Below are positions 8,258-16,420 of a DNA stretch of 37,460 nt, piece by piece. The position numbers and the translations under genes are program-made. The notes beneath the pieces were generated by a model. The model searched no databases, was not told where the DNA came from, and worked only from the letters and a program-made list of their open reading frames with translations. This stretch comes from Actinobacteria bacterium UBA2184. GTDB taxonomy: Bacteria > Actinomycetota > Coriobacteriia > Anaerosomatales > Anaerosomataceae. The first letter of the stretch is position 1; every line of letters starts with the position of its first letter. The stretch covers positions 63,340-100,799 of the forward strand of contig DCVQ01000035.1 of the NCBI GenBank assembly GCA_002328745.1, given 5' to 3'.

Positions 8258-9011
8258 GTGTGGCCTCCGCATCCCCTGAAGGTGGCGTGCCGCCGGCATC
8301 CTTGCGGGCGTAGTGGAGGAACGCGTCCTCGAGCGTGGCGGCACCGGCGCGCGACTTGAGCTCCGCGGGCGTGCCGAGCGCGATGAAGTGGCCGTCCCGG
8401 ATCATCGCGAGCCGATCGCACCGCTCGGCCTCGTCCATCACGTGCGTCGTCACCACGAGGGTCCGGCCAAGAGCGGTCATCCGCCTGAACGACTCCCAGA
8501 TGTCCACGCGGTGCAGCGGGTCGAGCCCGATCGTGGGCTCGTCGAGGATGAGGACCTCGGGGTCGTGTATGAGTGCGGTCGCGAGCGACAGGCGCCGCCG
8601 CATGCCGCCCGAGTAGTCGCGCGCCTGCTTGCGCGCTTCGACCTCGAGGCGCGCGAGCTCGAGGGCCCGGATGCGTGCCGCGCGGAGATCAGCGCCGCCC
8701 AGGCCGTAGAGCGCGCCGAAGAACTCGAGGTTCTCGCGGGCGGTGAGGTCGAGATAGAGGGCGTCGGACTGCGCCATGTAGCCCATGCGCCGCATGAGAT
8801 CGAGCCGGGGCATGGGCTCTCCGAACGCGAGCACCTCGCCGGAGACCGGCGTGGTGACGCCGGCGATGATGTTCACGAAGGTGGTCTTGCCCGCGCCCGA
8901 CGGTCCCAGCAGGCCGATGATCTCGCCCTTCGCCACATCGAGCGAGACGCCGGAGAGGACCTCCTGGTGCCCGAAGCGCTGGACGATGTCGCGAGCGGTG
9001 ATGACTGGCAT
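8250..9011 (-). CDS. ABC transporter ATP-binding protein
   Basis: Nucleotide-binding subunit (253 residues) powering the adjacent permease. Walker A is GPSGAGKT at 36-43, the signature YSGGM at 133-137, Walker B VLILDEP at 153-159 and the switch histidine H190 in TTHVMDE. The ATG at 9011 has GGAG six bases upstream. The C-terminal about 30 residues (KDAGGTPPSGDAEATRA) are low complexity and their codons overlap the permease start. The divergent zinc-ribbon gene starts about 120 bases away. DrrA/CcmA-like drug or lipid export is likely but not specified. Confidence 0.93.
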   Translation of the reverse strand: MPVITARDIVQRFGHQEVLSGVSLDVAKGEIIGLLGPSGAGKTTFVNIIAGVTTPVSGEVLAFGEPMPRLDLMRRMGYMAQSDALYLDLTARENLEFFGALYGLGGADLRAARIRALELARLEVEARKQARDYSGGMRRRLSLATALIHDPEVLILDEPTIGLDPLHRVDIWESFRRMTALGRTLVVTTHVMDEAERCDRLAMIRDGHFIALGTPAELKSRAGAATLEDAFLHYARKDAGGTPPSGDAEATRA

Positions 9012-9128
9012 GTGGTCTCCGGCCTTTCATGAGCTGCGGCATCGAGGATAGCACCGAGGCGTGACGGGCGCAGGTGCGCGCGCGCAGCATTTGCTACGCT
9101 AGTCGTCGAGGCCGATCAAGGGGGAGGT

Positions 9129-9854
9129 ATGACGGAACGCTTCTGCACCGTGTGCGGCGCGCCGCGCCGATTCGCGGAGACCCTCTGTGTCGTGTGCGGG
9201 AACCCATTCGGCGAGGGTGCGCCCTCGCTCGGATCCTCGCTTCCCTCCGCTGCGGCGCCTCACACGCGCCGTCGCCGCTGGTGGCCGCTGGCGATCGCAG
9301 CAGCAGCAGCCGCGGTCGTCGGCGGAGTCATCGTGGGCATGGCGCTCGCCGATCGTCCCGAGTCCTCAGGCGATGGCGTCGGCGATGCGGAGCGGAGGGT
9401 CACGCCACCGGCACTCTCGGGCGACCGGACTCGAGTCGCCGAAGAATTCGGGCTGCCCCGCACGTTCTCGATCGTCATCGGGGAGGATCCGGAGTCGGCG
9501 CTTGAGGGCGGTGATCTGGAATCGCACCGCATCGAATCATGGGACTACTACGAGCTCGGCACGCGGTTCATCTTCCGTGATGGAGCGATCGTCGCCACGA
9601 ATCGGCTGGAGCCGCTCGATCCATGGTCGTTCGCTTACCCTGCGGTGGCACCGATGGACTTCGTGGAAGGGATGACGGTCGAGGACGTGTCCTCCATGCT
9701 CGGACATGAGCCGGGAGGGTCGGTGGAAGTGGCCGTCGGCCTTGACGCGACAGTGGAGGTCTACGTGTGGAGCGGCGTCGTCTCCTGTACGTTCTCGGAC
9801 GGCGGGTTGGTCGCCGTCGAAACGGCGCCGCTGTACTTCGAGGAGGGCTTGTAG
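9129..9854 (+). CDS. Zinc-ribbon, single-pass membrane protein of unknown function
   Basis: I do not recognise a named family. The 241-residue protein begins with a four-Cys zinc ribbon (C6-x2-C9, C20-x2-C23), then a Pro/Ser linker, an Arg cluster (47-50) and one membrane segment at about 51-74. An acidic, beta-rich extracytoplasmic domain of about 165 residues follows. Zinc ribbon inside and globular domain outside is the implied topology. AAGGGGGAGG lies directly before the ATG. The next gene starts within its stop codon, so the two proteins are probably made together and may act together. An extended -10-like TGCTACGCT lies at 9092-9100. Confidence 0.75.
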   Translation: MTERFCTVCGAPRRFAETLCVVCGNPFGEGAPSLGSSLPSAAAPHTRRRRWWPLAIAAAAAAVVGGVIVGMALADRPESSGDGVGDAERRVTPPALSGDRTRVAEEFGLPRTFSIVIGEDPESALEGGDLESHRIESWDYYELGTRFIFRDGAIVATNRLEPLDPWSFAYPAVAPMDFVEGMTVEDVSSMLGHEPGGSVEVAVGLDATVEVYVWSGVVSCTFSDGGLVAVETAPLYFEEGL

Positions 9855-11020
9855 TGGGCTTCCGTTCGGACGAAGGGTTCGCGATCTCGGTCGTGTTGCT
9901 CGTGCTGAGTGTCGCAACGTCGGTGATCGTGGGTGGCTCAAGCACGACCGCCTCCATAATGAACCACGCTGACGTGCACGAGGCGGCCGGGCACATGGAC
10001 TACGTGGCAGCGGATATACGGATGAGGACCAAGGGCGACGACTCGCCGCGCGCGCAGGCTCTGCGCGAGCATGCGGGTGAGATGAACTCCGTCACCGACG
10101 CGATGCGTGCTGCTGCCGATCAGGACGTGTTCATCAATCTCCGCAACAACCTGGGCGATGCGGTGCTCACGCCGCTCCAGAACGGCGTCGGAGTGGTCGA
10201 CGCAGTCAAGTTCGCATGGGACTTCAAGACAGGCTGGGAACTCGGAGACACCGCGCTCAAGGCGTATGACCTGAAAGATCCGGGAGCCGATATCGTGATC
10301 GGGCTCCTGCAGGACCTGGATCTCGACAGGGACTATGGCGAGCCGGTGGAGCAGGCCATCATCGAGGGCAAGCTCAACGGTGCGCGAATCGCAGTCGCTC
10401 AATCTGATCCTGGGATCAGCGACGAGGAGATAGAGGCGCTCGCGGCCCAACTTGTGCTCGAGGCCGAGCAAATAGGCACGGTCGAGCGTCCACACGATGA
10501 CGACTACTCCAATCCCTACCTGGCGACCGTCTACGCGGGTCTCGGGTGGAACGTCCCGGACGAAGCCGCCACGGGCGGGGGCGGAGCCGCGCAGCCCGAT
10601 CCAGCAACAGGCGCCGCCGGGGCCGATTTGCCGTCGGCGGACGTGCTGACCGGAGTCACCTGGCACGTTGAGGGTGTCGTCTGGGAAACAGCGGGCCTCG
10701 TGGACCCGCTGGACGCGCCCGGACAGCCGTACAGCACCGACGATCTCTATGCGTATGGCAACCAGCGCATGAGCTACGCCTTCAGTGCGGACGGGACCCT
10801 CAGCCATCGGCACGCCTTCTGGGGAGATGGCACCTACACGTTCGACGGCGTGACTGGCGAGATCACGTTCGTGGGCGACCTGCCGATGGCGGGTACGGTC
10901 CTCAGCGCATCGTTCTACTACGATCGGGCAACGGACACTCTGTACGTGATCGAGCATTGGTTCGACGCGTGGGACGACGCGATGCACGACCGCGCGATCC
11001 GCATGAAGCGTGGAACCTAG
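9854..11020 (+). CDS. Membrane-anchored protein of unknown function
   Basis: A 388-residue product, function not recognised. The GTG at 9854 shares its first base with the TAG of the preceding gene (TAGTG), and a perfect AGGAGGG lies six bases upstream, so longer in-frame starts are rejected. The N-terminus (DEGFAISVVLLVLSVATSVI) is one hydrophobic segment after a charged stretch. It is either a signal anchor or, given the G-F after acidic residues, possibly a pilin/PilX-like leader. A helical region follows to about residue 215, then a Gly/Ala/Pro linker, then a beta-rich C-terminal domain of about 135 residues with lipocalin-like alternation. Coupled to the zinc-ribbon membrane protein. Confidence 0.75.
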   Translation: MGFRSDEGFAISVVLLVLSVATSVIVGGSSTTASIMNHADVHEAAGHMDYVAADIRMRTKGDDSPRAQALREHAGEMNSVTDAMRAAADQDVFINLRNNLGDAVLTPLQNGVGVVDAVKFAWDFKTGWELGDTALKAYDLKDPGADIVIGLLQDLDLDRDYGEPVEQAIIEGKLNGARIAVAQSDPGISDEEIEALAAQLVLEAEQIGTVERPHDDDYSNPYLATVYAGLGWNVPDEAATGGGGAAQPDPATGAAGADLPSADVLTGVTWHVEGVVWETAGLVDPLDAPGQPYSTDDLYAYGNQRMSYAFSADGTLSHRHAFWGDGTYTFDGVTGEITFVGDLPMAGTVLSASFYYDRATDTLYVIEHWFDAWDDAMHDRAIRMKRGT

Positions 11021-11030
11021 GAGCGAGACG

Positions 11031-11372
11031 ATGGTCAACCCCTCGGGCGCCGAGTGCGCCTTCTACTACGAGGACTTCCAGCGAGGATCCGACCGCCAGG
11101 AGTGCCGCGCGGCCAAGAATCCCCGCTCGGCGGTCTGGCAGCCCTCCGACTGCAAGAACTGCCCCGTCCCCGCGATACTGGCCGCGAACGGCAGCCCCTA
11201 TCTCGAACTGAGCATCTTCATCAACCCGCGCAAGCTCATCATCGGCCGCCGCGTCACCGCCGAGGCGTGGTGCTCGCTGCACGGCCCCATCGACGGCGAT
11301 CCTCACGTGGGCTGTCCCGAGTGCAACGCGGTCGCCGATGACCTGCTGCGGGCGCTGTTCGACGAACCGTAG
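11031..11372 (+). CDS. Small Cys-rich, probably metal-binding protein
   Basis: A 113-residue protein of unrecognised function. Seven cysteines (9, 25, 41, 44, 81, 95, 98) plus H84 and H92 suggest two metal-binding clusters: C9/C25/C41/C44 in the first half and C81/H84/C95/C98 in the second. The first half reads ECAFYYEDF ... DCKNCPVPAIL and the second AWCSLHG ... GCPECN. AGGAG at 11019-11023 selects ATG at 11031 rather than the in-frame earlier codon. It starts ten bases after the preceding gene and converges on atpC with only four bases between them. Zinc or iron-sulfur binding is inferred from the spacing alone. Confidence 0.75.
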   Translation: MVNPSGAECAFYYEDFQRGSDRQECRAAKNPRSAVWQPSDCKNCPVPAILAANGSPYLELSIFINPRKLIIGRRVTAEAWCSLHGPIDGDPHVGCPECNAVADDLLRALFDEP

Positions 11373-11376
11373 GGGG

Positions 11377-11691
11377 CTACCGCGCGTCGCACGGACGCCG
11401 GACCGGGGCGGCGTCGAAGCGCCCCGACTGCGCCAGAACGAGCACGCGGTCGTCGCGGACCTGGGCGAAGCCGGGCCCCACGTGCGCCCACCTGGTCTTG
11501 CCGTATGCCTCGAGGCGGATATCGGACTCGGTGATGCGGACGAGCATCGGCGCGTGACCGGGGAAGACGGCCACCTCGCTTCCCGGGTCGAATGCGGTCT
11601 CGAAGCGGCGCAAGACGATCTCATCGATCCCGGTGCGCGTCCCGACGCGGCCGAGCGGCGTGACGATCTCGATGCTGAGCGGCCCGGCCAT
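11377..11691 (-). CDS. atpC: ATP synthase epsilon subunit, short form
   Basis: Central-stalk subunit of F1, 104 residues. The N-terminal beta-sandwich is present (LSIEIVTPLGRV ... VAVFPGHAPMLVRI), but the sequence ends where the inhibitory C-terminal helical hairpin would begin; typical epsilon is about 130-140 residues. Without the hairpin, the usual epsilon block on ATP hydrolysis could not operate in the known way. The beta domain is itself divergent. The gene is last in the operon, two bases after atpD. A frameshift removing the hairpin was considered, but the reading continues cleanly to a stop and the convergent gene begins four bases on. Confidence 0.85.
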   Translation of the reverse strand: MAGPLSIEIVTPLGRVGTRTGIDEIVLRRFETAFDPGSEVAVFPGHAPMLVRITESDIRLEAYGKTRWAHVGPGFAQVRDDRVLVLAQSGRFDAAPVRRPCDAR

Positions 11692-11693
11692 GG

Positions 11694-13184
11694 TTACGTC
11701 CTCGTTGCGATCTCGGCGTCGAGCACGTCTACGTTGCGAAGCGTCTCGGCCTTCGCAAGGGCCTCCTCGATGGTGCCCACCATGTGGAAGGCCTGCTCGG
11801 GCACCTCGTCGTACAGGCCGTCGCAGATCCGCTCGAAGCCGTCCAGGGTGTCCTCCAGGGGCACGTAGCGGCCCTCCATGCCGGTGAACTGCTCCGCCAC
11901 GAAGAACGGCTGAGAGAGGAACTTCTGCAGGCGTCGCGCTCGAATGACGACGATCTTGTCCTCGTCGGAGAGCTCTTCGACGCCGAGGATGGCGATGAGG
12001 TCCTGCAACGCTCCGTAGCGCTGGATGTAGGAGCGCGTGCGTTGCGCGATCTCAACGTGGCGCTCGCCTACCGCCCAGGCCGCGAGGATCTGCGAACTCG
12101 ACTGCAACGGGTCGATGGCGGGGTAGAGGCCCTGCTCGGCGACGCGCCGCGCGAGCACCACGCTCGCGTCGAGATGCGCGAACACGCTCGCCGGGCCGGG
12201 GTCGGCGAGGTCGTCGGCCGGCACGTACACTGCCTGCACGGAGGTGATCGCCGCGTCTTCGGTGGACGCGATGCGTTCCTGAAGGGCGCCGATCTCGCTC
12301 ATCAGCGTCGGCTGGTAGCCCACCTCGGAAGGGATGCGCGCCCGCAGAAGCGACACCTCGAGTCCGGCCTGGACGTAGCGGTAGATGTTGTCGAAGAACA
12401 GCAGGACGTCTTGCTTGCGCTCGTCCCGGAAGTACTCGGCCATCGTGAGCGCGGCGAAGGGGAGGCGATAGCGCGCGCCCGGAGGCTCGTTCATCTGGCC
12501 GAAGACGAGGACGGCCCTCTCAAGCACGCCGCTCTCCTGCATGCCCAGCCACAGATCGTTCCCCTCGCGGGTGCGCTCGCCGATCCCGCCGAACACCGAC
12601 ACGCCCTGGTGCTCGATGCCCACGTTACGGATGAGCTCCATGATGATCACGGTCTTGCCCACACCCGCGCCGCCGAACAGCGCGATCTTGCCGCCGCGCG
12701 GGAACGGCGTGAGCAGGTCGATCGCCTTGAGCCCGGTCTCGAACACCTCGGGAAACGTCTTGATCTTCGCGTAGGGGATCGGCGGCCGTCGGATGGGCGC
12801 CCGCTTGACCGCGCCCACCGGCCCCTTGCGGTCGATCGGGTCACCGAGCGCGTTGAACATCCTGCCGAGGATGTCCGGCCCGACGGGCACGCTGATCGGC
12901 GCGCCCGTGTCGTAGACGGCGGTGCCGCGTGGCAGCCCGTCGGTGGAGTCGAGCGCGATCGTGCGAATCGAGCCCTCTCCCAGGAGCTGCACGGCCTCGA
13001 GCGGGATGCCGGTCTCGCGCGTGCCCGCATAGACCAGGTTGCCGATGGCCGGCAGCGCGCCCTGGAACACGACGTCGACGATCGGCCCCATGACCTGCTC
13101 GACGCGACCTTCGCTGCGTTCCTGGTCGAGCGACTCGAGCATGCGCTCGAGGGCTTCGGCTACGATCTCCGCCCGTCCCATCAT
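11694..13184 (-). CDS. atpD: ATP synthase beta subunit (catalytic)
   Basis: Catalytic F1 subunit, 496 residues. Walker A GGAGVGKT lies at 171-178, followed by GERTREGNDLW with the catalytic glutamate, FGQMNEPPGAR, and LLFFDNIYRYVQAG in place of the usual LLFIDNIFRFTQAG. The DELSEED loop appears as EELSDED, followed by FLSQPFFVAEQFTG. About 25 residues (MMGRAEIVAEALERMLESLD and on) precede the usual start of the beta barrel (GRVEQVMGPIVDVVF). ATG at 13184 or 13181 is possible. It lies 18 bases after atpG in the operon. Active-site residues are intact, so it should be catalytically competent. Confidence 0.96.
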   Translation of the reverse strand: MMGRAEIVAEALERMLESLDQERSEGRVEQVMGPIVDVVFQGALPAIGNLVYAGTRETGIPLEAVQLLGEGSIRTIALDSTDGLPRGTAVYDTGAPISVPVGPDILGRMFNALGDPIDRKGPVGAVKRAPIRRPPIPYAKIKTFPEVFETGLKAIDLLTPFPRGGKIALFGGAGVGKTVIIMELIRNVGIEHQGVSVFGGIGERTREGNDLWLGMQESGVLERAVLVFGQMNEPPGARYRLPFAALTMAEYFRDERKQDVLLFFDNIYRYVQAGLEVSLLRARIPSEVGYQPTLMSEIGALQERIASTEDAAITSVQAVYVPADDLADPGPASVFAHLDASVVLARRVAEQGLYPAIDPLQSSSQILAAWAVGERHVEIAQRTRSYIQRYGALQDLIAILGVEELSDEDKIVVIRARRLQKFLSQPFFVAEQFTGMEGRYVPLEDTLDGFERICDGLYDEVPEQAFHMVGTIEEALAKAETLRNVDVLDAEIATRT

Positions 13185-13202
13185 CCACCCGCCTTCCGCA
13201 CG

Positions 13203-14159
13203 CTACCCCGCCCCGACCGTCTCGTCCGCTGCGGCCCGATCGTCGGCCTCCTCGTCCGAGCGCATCTGCGATGCGAAGAGGACGCTGATGAGGTCGGTCG
13301 TGATGCTCTCGCGGCGCAGGCGGTTGTAGCGCATGCGCATCTCGTGGAGCGATCGGTCGGCCCGCTCGGTCGCCTCCTCCATCGTCACCATCCGCGCGCC
13401 CTGCTCGCTCGCGTACGACTCGAGCAGCACGTCCTCGATCTGGATGTGCACGAACTGCGACACGAGCTCGTCGACCACCGAGCCGAAGTCCGGTTCGTAC
13501 GACCACGCGAGGGCGGGTCCCGCGCCGTCGCCCGCGGCACCGGCCAGGCGCTCGGCGGCCACGGGAAGGAGCTTGACGAGACGCGGGACCCGTTTGAGCG
13601 GTGAGTAGAACCGCGTGTAGAGCGCCCAGATCTCGTCGGCCTGGCCGCTCAAGAATCGTTCGGTCGCGAGCGCGTAGAGTCCCTCGACGTCCTCGGTGGT
13701 GACGCCCGCGCGCGTCCACCCATCGGCGAAGACGACCTGGGCGTCGGTCTTCCGGCGCAGGTAGCGCTCGCCCTTGGCGCCCTTGGCGATCACTGCGACG
13801 GCTGCTCCGGCTTCCTGCCGCTTCTCGATGAAGCCAAGCGCGAGCCGGCTCGCCGCCTGGTTGTAGTTGCCGCACATGCCCCGGTCGCCGGTGATGAAGA
13901 GCAGCGTCACCGTTCGCGCGGGCTCGTGCGTGACGAAGAACGGCGAGATCGCGGCAAGCGCGGCCGCGTCCGTGCCCGACAGGTAGCGCTGCTGTTGGTG
14001 GAGGATGTCGCGCATCTCCTGCGCGTACTCGCGCAGGCCCGCCGCTCGCCGTCGCGTGCGGGAGAGCTTCGCCGAGGAGACGGTGGCGAGCGTGCGCGTG
14101 ACGGACTGGATGTTCTCCACCGTCCTCATGCGCTTCTTCAGGTCGATGAGCTTCTGCAT
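13203..14159 (-). CDS. atpG: ATP synthase gamma subunit
   Basis: Rotor shaft of F1, 318 residues, slightly longer than the usual about 290. The N-terminal coiled-coil helix reads LIDLKKRMRTVENIQSVTRT, then TVSSAKL. The Rossmann-like core shows LLFITGDRGMCGNYN, and the C-terminal helix ends MRMRYNRLRRESITTDLISV. These match gamma landmarks but with many substitutions, so this is a divergent lineage. ATG at 14159 is the first plausible start; the frame extends upstream into the alpha gene, but that part is Arg-rich read-through. The ribosome site is weak, and translation is probably coupled to the alpha gene, whose stop is five bases away. Confidence 0.92.
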   Translation of the reverse strand: MQKLIDLKKRMRTVENIQSVTRTLATVSSAKLSRTRRRAAGLREYAQEMRDILHQQQRYLSGTDAAALAAISPFFVTHEPARTVTLLFITGDRGMCGNYNQAASRLALGFIEKRQEAGAAVAVIAKGAKGERYLRRKTDAQVVFADGWTRAGVTTEDVEGLYALATERFLSGQADEIWALYTRFYSPLKRVPRLVKLLPVAAERLAGAAGDGAGPALAWSYEPDFGSVVDELVSQFVHIQIEDVLLESYASEQGARMVTMEEATERADRSLHEMRMRYNRLRRESITTDLISVLFASQMRSDEEADDRAAADETVGAG

Positions 14160-14164
14160 GCGCG

Positions 14165-16351
14165 TTATGACGCCGGCACGGCGTCGGCCTCCTCGTCGGC
14201 CTCCAGCACTCCCAGGTCGAGCGGCGATGCTTCGGCTGCCACGCCTACGGTGAAGCCTGACTTGCACTCCTCGATGGCGGCGCGCACTTCGCGCTCGAGT
14301 GGGTCGTCCATCCGGACGCCCTCCTCGAGGGCGGCGATGAGCCCCGGCCGGGTCCGGTCGGCGAGCGCGAGCAGCTGTTCCTCGAAACGGGCGAGCTCGG
14401 CGACCGGAAGGTCATCGAGCATGCCGCTCACGCCTGCGTAGAGGATCAGGATCTCGTGGGCCTCGGAGAGAGGCTTGTTGAGCCCCTGCTTGAGCAGCTC
14501 GCGACAGCGTTCGCCACGCGTGAGCTGGTCGAGCGTGGCCTGGTCGACCTCGGCGCCGAACTTCACGAATTGCGCCATCTCCTGGTACTGCGCGAGGTCG
14601 AGGCGCAGCCGGCCGGCCACCTGTTTGGTCATCGCGGTCTGCGCGGCGCCACCCACGCGAGAGACCGAGAGCCCCACGTCCATCGCGGGCCGGACTCCCT
14701 CGTTGAACAGGCCGGAGTCGAGGACGATCTGACCGTCGCAGATCGAGATGACGTTCGTGGGGATGAACGCCGAGATGTCGCCGGCGAGCGTCTCGACGAT
14801 CGGCAGCGCCGTGAGCGACCCGCCGCCGCCTTCGGCCGACAGGCGCGCCGCGCGTTCCAGCAGGCGCGAATGGACGTAGAAGATGTCACCGGGGTACGCC
14901 TCCCGGCCGATCGGGCGCTTGAGCAGCGCCGACATCTCGCGGTACGTGACGGCGTGCTTGCTCAGGTCGTCGTAGACCACGAGTGCGTTGCCGCCCCCGT
15001 CCATCACGTACTCGCCGATCGCGCACGCCGCATACGGCACCTCGTGGCGGAAGGCGGGCTGCTCGTTGGGCAGGGCGACCACCACCGTCGTGTACTCCAT
15101 CGCCCCGTGCTCGCGCAGCGTGTGCAGGACACGCGCCACCGAGGACGCCTTCTGGCCGACGGACGCGTACACGCACGTCACGCCGGTGTCCCGCTGGCTC
15201 AGGATGGTGTCGATGGCGATCGTGGTCTTGCCTATCTTGCGGTCGCCGATGATGAGTTCGCGCTGGCCTCTGCCGAGCGGGACGAGCGCGTCGATCACCT
15301 TGAGGCCGGTGTGCAGCGGGGCGTCCACCGGTTGCCGGTCGACCACGCCTGGCGCCTTGCGCTCCACGGGGCGGAAGACGTCGGCGGGAATCGGCCCGCG
15401 CCCGTCGATGGGACGCCCGAGCGCGTCCACGATGCGTCCGCGGAGGCCGGGTCCCACTGGCACCTTCAACAGGTGTCCCGTGCGCCGGACGCCGCTGCCC
15501 TCCCGGATATCGTCCTCGGAGCCGAGAAGGATGCAGCCGACCTTGTCGCGCAGCAGGCTGAACGCGATGCCGAACGCGCCGTTCTCGAACTCCACGACCT
15601 CCTGCGAGCCGACGGTCCCCATGCCGCTGACGAGCGCGACCCCGTCACCGACCTCGAGCACGTGGCCGCTCTCGCGCACCTGTTCGAGCCGGAGCTCCGG
15701 CTCGGTGGCCTCGATCACGGCCCGGATGTGCTCGTAGGTGTCGGCGACCGCGACGTCGGCCATCTGCTCGGGCTCGAAGGAGCGCGCAACGTCGCGCAGC
15801 CACGCCGAGCGCCCGTCGAGCACGATCCGCCGCTCTTCGCCGAGGTACAGCACCGCGCCGGCCTCGAGGCGGTGATCGACCTTCACATCCACGGCGATCG
15901 TGCGGCCCGCCGCCGAGGAGAGCTTGCGCTGCAGCCGGTCGACGACCTCCGGGCCGATGGGGACGCGCACGCGCAACGTGGCCCGGCTGCCGCGCATGCC
16001 GTCCATCGCGCGCTTGAGCCCGGTGTCGGTGATCGCCACAGCGCCCGTCGTCGGGGTTCCCGTGATGAGCCGGACGGCGTCTGCGGGGGTGTCCCCGGCT
16101 CCCGCAAGGGCCACCTCGAGCCGCCTCTCGAGCTCGCGAAGCGGCGCCCCCACGTCGATGATCAGCTGGCGCCGCGCGTCGAGGAAGACGATCGCTCCGG
16201 ACACGCGGCGGTCGATGAGCTGCTCGAGCGTGATGTCGCGACCGAGGAGCGCCGCGAGCCGGGTGGTGAGAAGGTCGAGCACCTCGGGACCGAGCTCAAC
16301 GGGCGTCCGCACCACCAGCGTGGTGCTCTCGTTATCGGTTGCACCCTTCAC
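14165..16351 (-). CDS. atpA: ATP synthase alpha subunit fused to two delta C-terminal-like domains
   Basis: One uninterrupted 728-residue frame from GTG at 16351. Residues from about 200 are a normal alpha subunit: GDGVALVSGMGTV, Walker A GDRKIGKT at 369-376, FIPTNVISICDGQIVLDS, and arginine finger R565 in SVSRVGG. Residues 11-79 and 125-191 are two diverged copies of one domain: TLVVRTPVELGPEVLDLL ... GRDITLEQLIDRRVSGAIVF and TLRVRVPIGPEVVDRLQRKL ... GRTIAVDVKVDHRLEAGAVL. This matches the delta/OSCP C-terminal domain pattern (AVPL.. GKKV.L...VDPSLIGGVVV). No separate atpH exists in the operon and no delta N-terminal domain is seen, so the peripheral stalk must attach to F1 differently. It occupies the position where atpH-atpA normally stand. 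Confidence 0.9.
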   Translation of the reverse strand: MKGATDNESTTLVVRTPVELGPEVLDLLTTRLAALLGRDITLEQLIDRRVSGAIVFLDARRQLIIDVGAPLRELERRLEVALAGAGDTPADAVRLITGTPTTGAVAITDTGLKRAMDGMRGSRATLRVRVPIGPEVVDRLQRKLSSAAGRTIAVDVKVDHRLEAGAVLYLGEERRIVLDGRSAWLRDVARSFEPEQMADVAVADTYEHIRAVIEATEPELRLEQVRESGHVLEVGDGVALVSGMGTVGSQEVVEFENGAFGIAFSLLRDKVGCILLGSEDDIREGSGVRRTGHLLKVPVGPGLRGRIVDALGRPIDGRGPIPADVFRPVERKAPGVVDRQPVDAPLHTGLKVIDALVPLGRGQRELIIGDRKIGKTTIAIDTILSQRDTGVTCVYASVGQKASSVARVLHTLREHGAMEYTTVVVALPNEQPAFRHEVPYAACAIGEYVMDGGGNALVVYDDLSKHAVTYREMSALLKRPIGREAYPGDIFYVHSRLLERAARLSAEGGGGSLTALPIVETLAGDISAFIPTNVISICDGQIVLDSGLFNEGVRPAMDVGLSVSRVGGAAQTAMTKQVAGRLRLDLAQYQEMAQFVKFGAEVDQATLDQLTRGERCRELLKQGLNKPLSEAHEILILYAGVSGMLDDLPVAELARFEEQLLALADRTRPGLIAALEEGVRMDDPLEREVRAAIEECKSGFTVGVAAEASPLDLGVLEADEEADAVPAS

Positions 16352-16420
16352 GATCGCGTTCCGCTCCCGTCGACGGAGGAGCCGTGCCGGAGTCGTGCAA
16401 GCCCTGAGGCGTCGCGCGCG

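Noticed and set aside
8258..8344. Longer N-terminus for the ABC permease
   Set aside because: The extra residues are out-of-phase read-through of the ATPase tail; GTG 8257 has a good GGAGG site and gives the usual overlap of coupled genes.
11784..13604. A 606-codon + frame opposite atpD
   Set aside because: Antisense shadow; atpD carries all beta-subunit motifs on the other strand.
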